Positions 58,746 through 64,000 of a stretch of DNA of 64,000 nt are shown piece by piece (positions within the stretch are counted from its first letter, which is position 1; every line of letters starts with the position of its first letter). The stretch comes from Rhizomys pruinosus. Lineage: Eukaryota; Chordata; Mammalia; Rodentia; Spalacidae. The translations under genes and the position numbers were made by a program. The notes below the pieces were generated by a model. It did not search any database and was not told the origin of the DNA. It was given only the letters and a program-made list of their open reading frames with translations. Location: the NCBI GenBank assembly GCA_009823505.1, contig VZQC01007129.1, positions 1,194,800-1,258,799 on the forward strand, written 5' to 3'.

Positions 58746-60464
58746 TTTCTATTCCCAGTCTTGAGTTTTCTTTTGTCTTTTTTTAGTGCTGGGGTTGGAA
58801 CTCGAGGCTGCCTTGTGCATATCTCACACAAGCTGAGAAAACTTGGGAGAACAAAGTTCTGCTGTCTTGCATTCAAAGTACCTGTGAGCGGAGGCCAGCA
58901 CGGCAGGCAAGCTGATGCTCCTTCTTCCATACAGAAGGAACAGAGCTTGCTTCCCTGTACACCTCAGCCTGTCACATTGTGGCTGTGCAGGCCTGACTTT
59001 ACAAGGCTCTGTGACCAAGGACACAGCCAGTTCTCAGCTGTGAGGCCTTCAGGGTAGCTCTAGTCCTCCCTCCCAGCACATCCTACCTTCGTCTGGGCCT
59101 CAAGGTCACAGTGTTATTCCACAGGCTCTTGGCACCGTTCCCATATAAGCAGTGCACATATTTGAAGAAGCAGCAGGCAGGCATCTGCCCTTGGACTCAC
59201 ATTCGAGTGGCTCTGAGAAGGCGCCTCTGGCTCTGATTAGTGGAATTACCAAAGAAAAGCTACCCCAAGGAAAACAATGACCTTTTGTCCTCTAAGAGAC
59301 CTAATAAACTCTCGAGGTAATATCGCTTTGGAAGTATTATGGGCTCATAATAAAATGCCAGCCCATGGAGACAACAAAAAGAAACAAACAAACAGCTCAA
59401 ATAATCCCTTCGCTTGGGGAGAATCTTTACGTTACACAGCAACTCAGTCATTAGGTATTTTTAAATGAAGTGCATTCATCATCCAAAAATGTTCTATTTA
59501 AATCTCATACATCTGGTTTAAAGACTATCAAAGACCTCATCAGCACCTGGCTTGTTTTAGCAAATAGTTCTGTTTTCCTATGAAATATTGTGTTGTTTTG
59601 GCTATAGTTTCCTTTTATGTAGATGAATTCATGCTTTATATTTTTTCCTGAAGCACACTTTGTTCTTGCTTAATATTATATTTTTGAGTTAAATTGTGTT
59701 GATGGGTGAACCTGTGGCTGGTATTTTCTGCAGTAAAATAATCCACTGTGTGACTGTATCATAGCTTATCTGCCTGTTTACTTGTTGGTGGACACAGGAT
59801 TGTTCTTGGATTTTTGTTGTTGTTGTTCTTGGATTTTTTTTTTGTTGTTGTCGTTCTTGGATTTTTATCACTGCAAAAAAGTGTTGCTCAGGACACCCTT
59901 GGACCTGTCTCAGGTGCACAAACATAAGAGTTTCCTCGGTATCCACTCTGGAGTTGAACTGCTAAGTCATGAGTGTGGATGTGGGTTTGACTAAACTGCC
60001 TCCCAAAGGTGAGGCACCAATTCCATCTCATTAACAGAGCCCGAGTCACATCCCTACCTGGTCTCCTCAGACTTCTGAAAATTCTGTCAGTGTTCTAAGG
60101 GTGAAATAGAATCTGTTTGATAAGTTCACATTTTCCAGGTTACTAATAAAGGTGGTTTTTTTTTTAATAACTAAATCATGGACATTTATTATAAAAGCTG
60201 GGTTTTTTTCTCTCCCTTCCTATAGGTTTTATATTTTCCTTTTATGTCAGTACATGAACAATAAAGTGATCAGAAATCTGCATGATTAAATAAAAAATTC
60301 ATCAACACATATTTTAGAGTACAAAGCAAGGGGCGGAGAAATTCCCTAACTCGATGAGGATTAGGAAACCCTCAAAATTGTACATCTTCCTCCTTGAGTG
60401 CTTACATAATTTAAAATATATATGTACAGAATGATCTTAAAATATCAGTTAACGTAGAATTCAC
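58746..60464. other. No gene recognised
   Basis: Mixed composition; TTGTTGTTGTTG-type runs at 59814-59852 and a T-run near 60155. Short chance frames only. Confidence 0.5.
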
Positions 60465-60650
60465 AGTCTTTTTTTTTTTTTTTTTTTGCCCTTTTTTGAG
60501 AAAACCAGGGTCTCCCTGTAGCTCCCCAGCTGTCGCTGGAACTCAACTCTGTAGACCCCAGGCTGGCCTTGGACCTCACAAAGATCCCGCCTGCCTCTGC
60601 CTCCTGCAAAGTGGCTAGATTTAAAGGCGTGCGCCACCATGCCCGGCAAA
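60465..60650 (-). mobile_element. B1 SINE with many single-base insertions
   Basis: Reverse B1 with extra bases at several places (GAGAAAACCAGGG, GTAGCTCCCCAGCTGTCGC, GTAGACCCCAGGC, CTCCTGCAAAGTGGC). Insertions without many substitutions look like read error rather than ageing. Confidence 0.85.
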
Positions 60651-62214
60651 TTCATAGTCTTAAAGACACACATTCTACAGTCCAAATCCATCAATGTGAT
60701 TCAGTCAGCACCCATCACAGGCCTGGGACAAAGGGCTTTTGCCTTTTCTCTAATTCTAGTCTTCTGCTGAGGTAATTCCAGGAACCTGGTTGTGATAGAG
60801 ATCATTCCTCCAAGAAATGGGTTACATAACATAGCTTCTTGGAGGATCTTAGTGATCCCAGACTGTGAATCTGGTATTGAAAGTTCCAGGCTGGAATGTT
60901 CTAGATAACTTAAAGGTCCAAGGAGTCATTCAACTGTGAGTGAAGTCAGAGAATAAGCTGACAACCACTCCAAGACATGTCTGCTTCTAGAAGAAAAGAC
61001 TTCCAGATGAGACAGTGACTAAGCCACAAGCACACGCTATGACTTCCGGCCTCAGTGAAAGTTCTTGGTCTGAGGAGGGGCTTTGCCTTCATCCACCTGA
61101 AGCTCGTATCTAATGCCTTAAGGCTGATCCACTCTACAAACGCAGCACCAAAGCACAAGGCAGCAGTCTTCTCTTCATCAATACAAACACATGATTCTGG
61201 CTCCTGGTCGTTAAACTCTTAAGTCCACAGAACTGAGGCCAAAAAGAAATTTCAGGTTAAAGGGATTCGCCTCGGCAAGCTGAGCAGGGACAACGGCAGA
61301 TTCACATTCCTTTAGTACATTCATAAACATAAATAAAAATCATCAAATAAGCTACTTGTGGCCTCCACGCTGGCGCGTCTGCACAACAATCCAACTCCAG
61401 TGTTGTTTGTGTAAAGTAATATGAGAAATCATATTCAAGACAGGCAGGGGAGATGTGTCCTGTGGGGCTGGACCCCCTGGAGGTACCTCTGGCAGAATAC
61501 CCCGCTAAGATCACCCCGAGATTGAAATGCTTTCCTAGGATATTACGTTTTTCTGGTGTTGGACTTAGAATAACACTGAGCACAATAAAGATCTTTTCTT
61601 AAGGCAAGCTTATAGATACAAAACAAACAATTTGAATGTGCCAGTAACTGGCAATTAAAATGCCTTTCTTGGGCACAGGGTTTTTTTTTCCTGGCAGCAA
61701 GAATGGTCTTTAAGTCTTGAGTCAGAAATAGACTTAAAAATAGACTTCTCTCACAATATACATTACATTGCAAAGACCTGTGACAAATTGGGAAACAGAA
61801 CAATTATATAGTGGTAATGCTTCTATGACTGTCTCTAAAGAAAAAAAAGTTCCATGATTTGTAATAAAAAAGATATAATCAATTACATTTAATAAAGTTT
61901 AAAAACTCTCTTTAACAATTAAGATAAAAAGACTCTTCAATCCCATTTCCCTATTTAAGTAAAGAAACAGTTTTCCTAATTCTATGCAGCCACTGAATGC
62001 CTGAGTCCTGACACTCCCAGCAAGGTTATGCAAAAGATAAATTACTTTACACCAACCAATTGTCCTTACAAAAAACAAAACTGTTAGTTGGAACAAACAG
62101 TGGAAACGCTCTTAGCTTTCAGTAAAGATTTAAACTTTAGATTAGCAGATAGAGTTAGAAAAAGCTAATAAGTAGTTTAGGATGATATAGGGATAAGGTT
62201 TTTAATAAAAACTT
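60651..62214. other. No gene recognised
   Basis: AT-rich toward the right. No SINE or coding frame recognised. If the ERV LTR is longer than I drew, its start lies here. Confidence 0.45.
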
Positions 62215-62547
62215 TGAAAGGTAAACTATTAACTTTAGGATATTAAGATATATTTGCTCTAGATTTAAAAGAGATATAAAGCCAATATCTACTGCCAAGA
62301 AACTTCTATTGTGACATAGCAATTACTACTCGTGTCCTGTAACTTTTCAATTATGACTTGTAATTAAAGAGCTAACAAAGTAAAGAACTAATTGATCATG
62401 TTAAAAAACTATTGATGTTCCTTTTTTCTTAAATGTTATTTCCTCAGCAAAGGTTATCTTAAGATTCTGACATTTTATTTCAAAGAAAGTTCATTTCCTG
62501 ACTAAACTTTGTAATGTTTTAGTTTCCAGTTATTTTCTGATGTTTCA
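62215..62547 (+). mobile_element. Probable 5' LTR of a betaretrovirus-like ERV
   Basis: The 3' edge is firm: CA at 62546-62547, one base before the primer site. The 5' edge is a guess, taken at TGAAAGG because it pairs with the TTTCA end. In between lie GATATAAA (62273-62280) as a possible TATA box and ATTAAA (62363-62368) as a possible polyadenylation signal. A 3' LTR outside the window is needed to fix the start. Confidence 0.4.
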
Positions 62548-62548
62548 G

Positions 62549-62568
62549 TGGCGCATCGAACAGGGACC
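62549..62568 (+). promoter_or_regulatory. Primer-binding site, tRNA-Lys-like
   Basis: TGGCGCATCGAACAGGGACC resembles the Lys3-type primer site used by many betaretroviruses and MusD-like elements, with a small change in the middle. Confidence 0.75.
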
Positions 62569-62574
62569 TTTGGC

Positions 62575-62583
62575 CAGGTAAGC
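62575..62583 (+). promoter_or_regulatory. Leader splice donor
   Basis: CAGGTAAGC (GT at 62578-62579) matches the consensus closely and lies shortly after the primer site, where retroviral leaders carry the donor for subgenomic RNA. Confidence 0.6.
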
Positions 62584-62690
62584 TTTCTCTCTCTTTTTCT
62601 TTCTTTCTCAAAACACAGGAAGTTTCTCGCCAGAGAGCCCGGGTCTCGCCGATAAAGAGTGATCGGTTAAGCGCGAGGAATCTTGGAACC

Positions 62691-64000
62691 ATGGGGCACA
62701 GTGAGTCTAAACAAGAAGATATGTTTCTTTCTGTTTTTAAACATATGTTGGCAGAAAAAGGGTTAAAAGTTTCAGAAAAGACATTGAGGGATTTCTTAGA
62801 TTTCATTAAGAAAGTTAGTCCTTGGTTTCCAGAGGAGGGCACTCTAGCTTTACCAGATTGGAAAAGAATTGGAAAAGAAATGAAGGAACATGTGGAAACA
62901 CATGGTGAGGGGGAACTCCCTAATTATGCATATCCACTTTGGTTACAAATGAAAGTACTATTAACTAATGGGTCAGATTTTGAGGGGCTTGTGCATGAAA
63001 CATCAGAAAATAAGGAACAGGAAAGTAATGAAGAAAAGTCATTACAATCTCCTACCTCTACAGAGGGGGGATTAGGCCTATATCCTCCAGTACCAAAACA
63101 AGATCAGGGATCAAAGGCAATTTTTTTTGAGGGAGACTGTAACTCAGAAAGTGAGAATAAAAAATATGGACCACCACAGGACTGGAGCGACTGGGATGAT
63201 TGTCCTTTTGCCAATCCCCCTCCCTTCGCTCCCCCCTCATCATCGGGATGGTCCTCTATTCCTCAGCCCCTATGGCACTCAGGATGGATGCGTGCAGATT
63301 ACACCCCTATGATGGCCTTTCCTGTTAGACAGACTAGTGATAAAAACGAGGAAGGAAAAAGAAAGAAGTGGCCTGCACCTGCCTTTACTACTCTCCCTTC
63401 TGGCTTCCAAAGTGCTATGGCAGAGGCAAAAAGAGATGGGGATTGTTCTTTTACTTTCCCTGTAGAAGAGGTGGATGGGGAGCCTGTTTGGGAGCCTCTT
63501 CCTCTTAAGGTCTTAAAAGAGCTACAATCAGCAGTCAAGGCATCTGGGCCCACTGCACCGTATACTATTCAGGTGCTGGAAATGGTAGCCAGTCATTGGT
63601 TAACTCCTGGCGACTGGCATCAAACTGCCAAGGCCACTTTAAGCCCAGGGGACTATGTACTGTGGAGGACTGACTATGAAGATAGATCTAAACAGACTAT
63701 AGCTCAATTTCAAAAGAGAAGAGGCCCTAAGCCAACCATGGATATGCTTTTAGGAGCAGGGATCTTTGCCACTAATCAATTACAGACTAAAATTCCCAGG
63801 GACATTCTAGAAGCGGTTACCACCAATGCTCTAGAGTCCTGGAAGAAGTTGCCTCCTCCGGGAACCAAGGGATCCACTCTGTCAGGAATAAAGCAAAGAA
63901 CTGAAGAACCTTATCAAGAGTTTGTTTCTAGGCTTGAGGAAGCTATTCACAGAATGCTGCCACAATCAGAAGGAACAGAAATTTTACTTAAGCAATTGGC
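62691..64000 (+). CDS. gag: Betaretrovirus-like ERV gag, open to the window edge (partial)
   Basis: ATG at 62691 in a strong context (ACCATGG) opens 436 codons without a stop, running off the window. The protein starts MGHSESKQEDMF (Gly2, likely myristoylation signal of a matrix domain). An acidic linker follows, then PPPFAPP at about 177-183 (proline-rich), a capsid start region (about 275 on, with WLTPGDWHQTAKATLSPGDY at about 305) and the major homology region IKQRTEEPYQEFVSRLEEA at about 400-418. This layout matches betaretroviral or ERVK Gag (MusD/MMTV-like; MYSERV-like elements are known in cricetids, so that family is a candidate). No frameshift is seen. The primer site, donor and LTR edge upstream support a 5'-complete provirus. 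Shorter chance frames run on the opposite strand. The C-terminal capsid, nucleocapsid and pol lie outside. Confidence 0.92.
   Translation, partial: MGHSESKQEDMFLSVFKHMLAEKGLKVSEKTLRDFLDFIKKVSPWFPEEGTLALPDWKRIGKEMKEHVETHGEGELPNYAYPLWLQMKVLLTNGSDFEGLVHETSENKEQESNEEKSLQSPTSTEGGLGLYPPVPKQDQGSKAIFFEGDCNSESENKKYGPPQDWSDWDDCPFANPPPFAPPSSSGWSSIPQPLWHSGWMRADYTPMMAFPVRQTSDKNEEGKRKKWPAPAFTTLPSGFQSAMAEAKRDGDCSFTFPVEEVDGEPVWEPLPLKVLKELQSAVKASGPTAPYTIQVLEMVASHWLTPGDWHQTAKATLSPGDYVLWRTDYEDRSKQTIAQFQKRRGPKPTMDMLLGAGIFATNQLQTKIPRDILEAVTTNALESWKKLPPPGTKGSTLSGIKQRTEEPYQEFVSRLEEAIHRMLPQSEGTEILLKQL

Overview
This is non-bacterial, mammalian DNA. Dense B1, B2 and B3/B4-like SINEs, Lx-type L1 3' UTRs, IAP-type and ERVL-type endogenous retroviruses and many minisatellites point to a muroid rodent. 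Cricetid is my guess; the species cannot be fixed from the sequence. I see no complete host protein-coding gene. Host-derived pieces are one HAUS8-like processed pseudogene and two tentative minus-strand exons.

Layout. 1-5.3 kb: HAUS8-like retrocopy, B1, B2, then a 1.5-kb, 26-bp minisatellite. 5.5-16 kb: several reverse-oriented L1 pieces, B2 elements and a solo LTR inserted in the L1 reverse-transcriptase region. 16-22.9 kb: a minus-strand ERVL (MERVL/HERV-L class) provirus with an MT2/MLT2-like 5' LTR, tRNA-Leu-like primer site, frameshifted gag, an in-frame TGA and an uninterrupted 1176-codon pol carrying protease, RT, RNase H, integrase and a C-terminal dUTPase-like domain. It has no env, and I find no 3' LTR.

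24.4-33.0 kb: a second, direct copy of 13.6-21.8 kb, full of single-base indels except for one island of about 415 bp identical to copy 1. 33-36.6 kb: B2, a B1 split by a solo LTR, MIR and older rodent repeats. 36.7-49.8 kb: two nested inverted repeats sharing a 39-bp minisatellite and a short unique spacer, with a single N at one junction. The right arm holds a nearly clean IAP-family provirus (two 347-bp LTRs, 6-bp target duplication, partial gag, integrase tail, broken env). The left arm is a noisy inverted copy without the 5' LTR. The pattern of errors suggests that much of this is assembly artefact.

49.8-62.2 kb: mostly unassigned sequence with SINEs, MIRs, simple repeats, a 35-bp minisatellite containing a 542-N gap, a SINE-tail-derived 49-bp tandem repeat and the two tentative exons. 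62.2-64 kb: the 5' end of a plus-strand betaretrovirus-like ERV with a Lys-like primer site, a splice donor and a gag frame open from an ATG at 62691 to the window edge (436 codons).

The genes do not form a pathway. The window is a retroelement graveyard with two well-preserved retroviral reading frames (ERVL pol, betaretroviral gag) and strong signs of assembly trouble around the duplicated ERVs.
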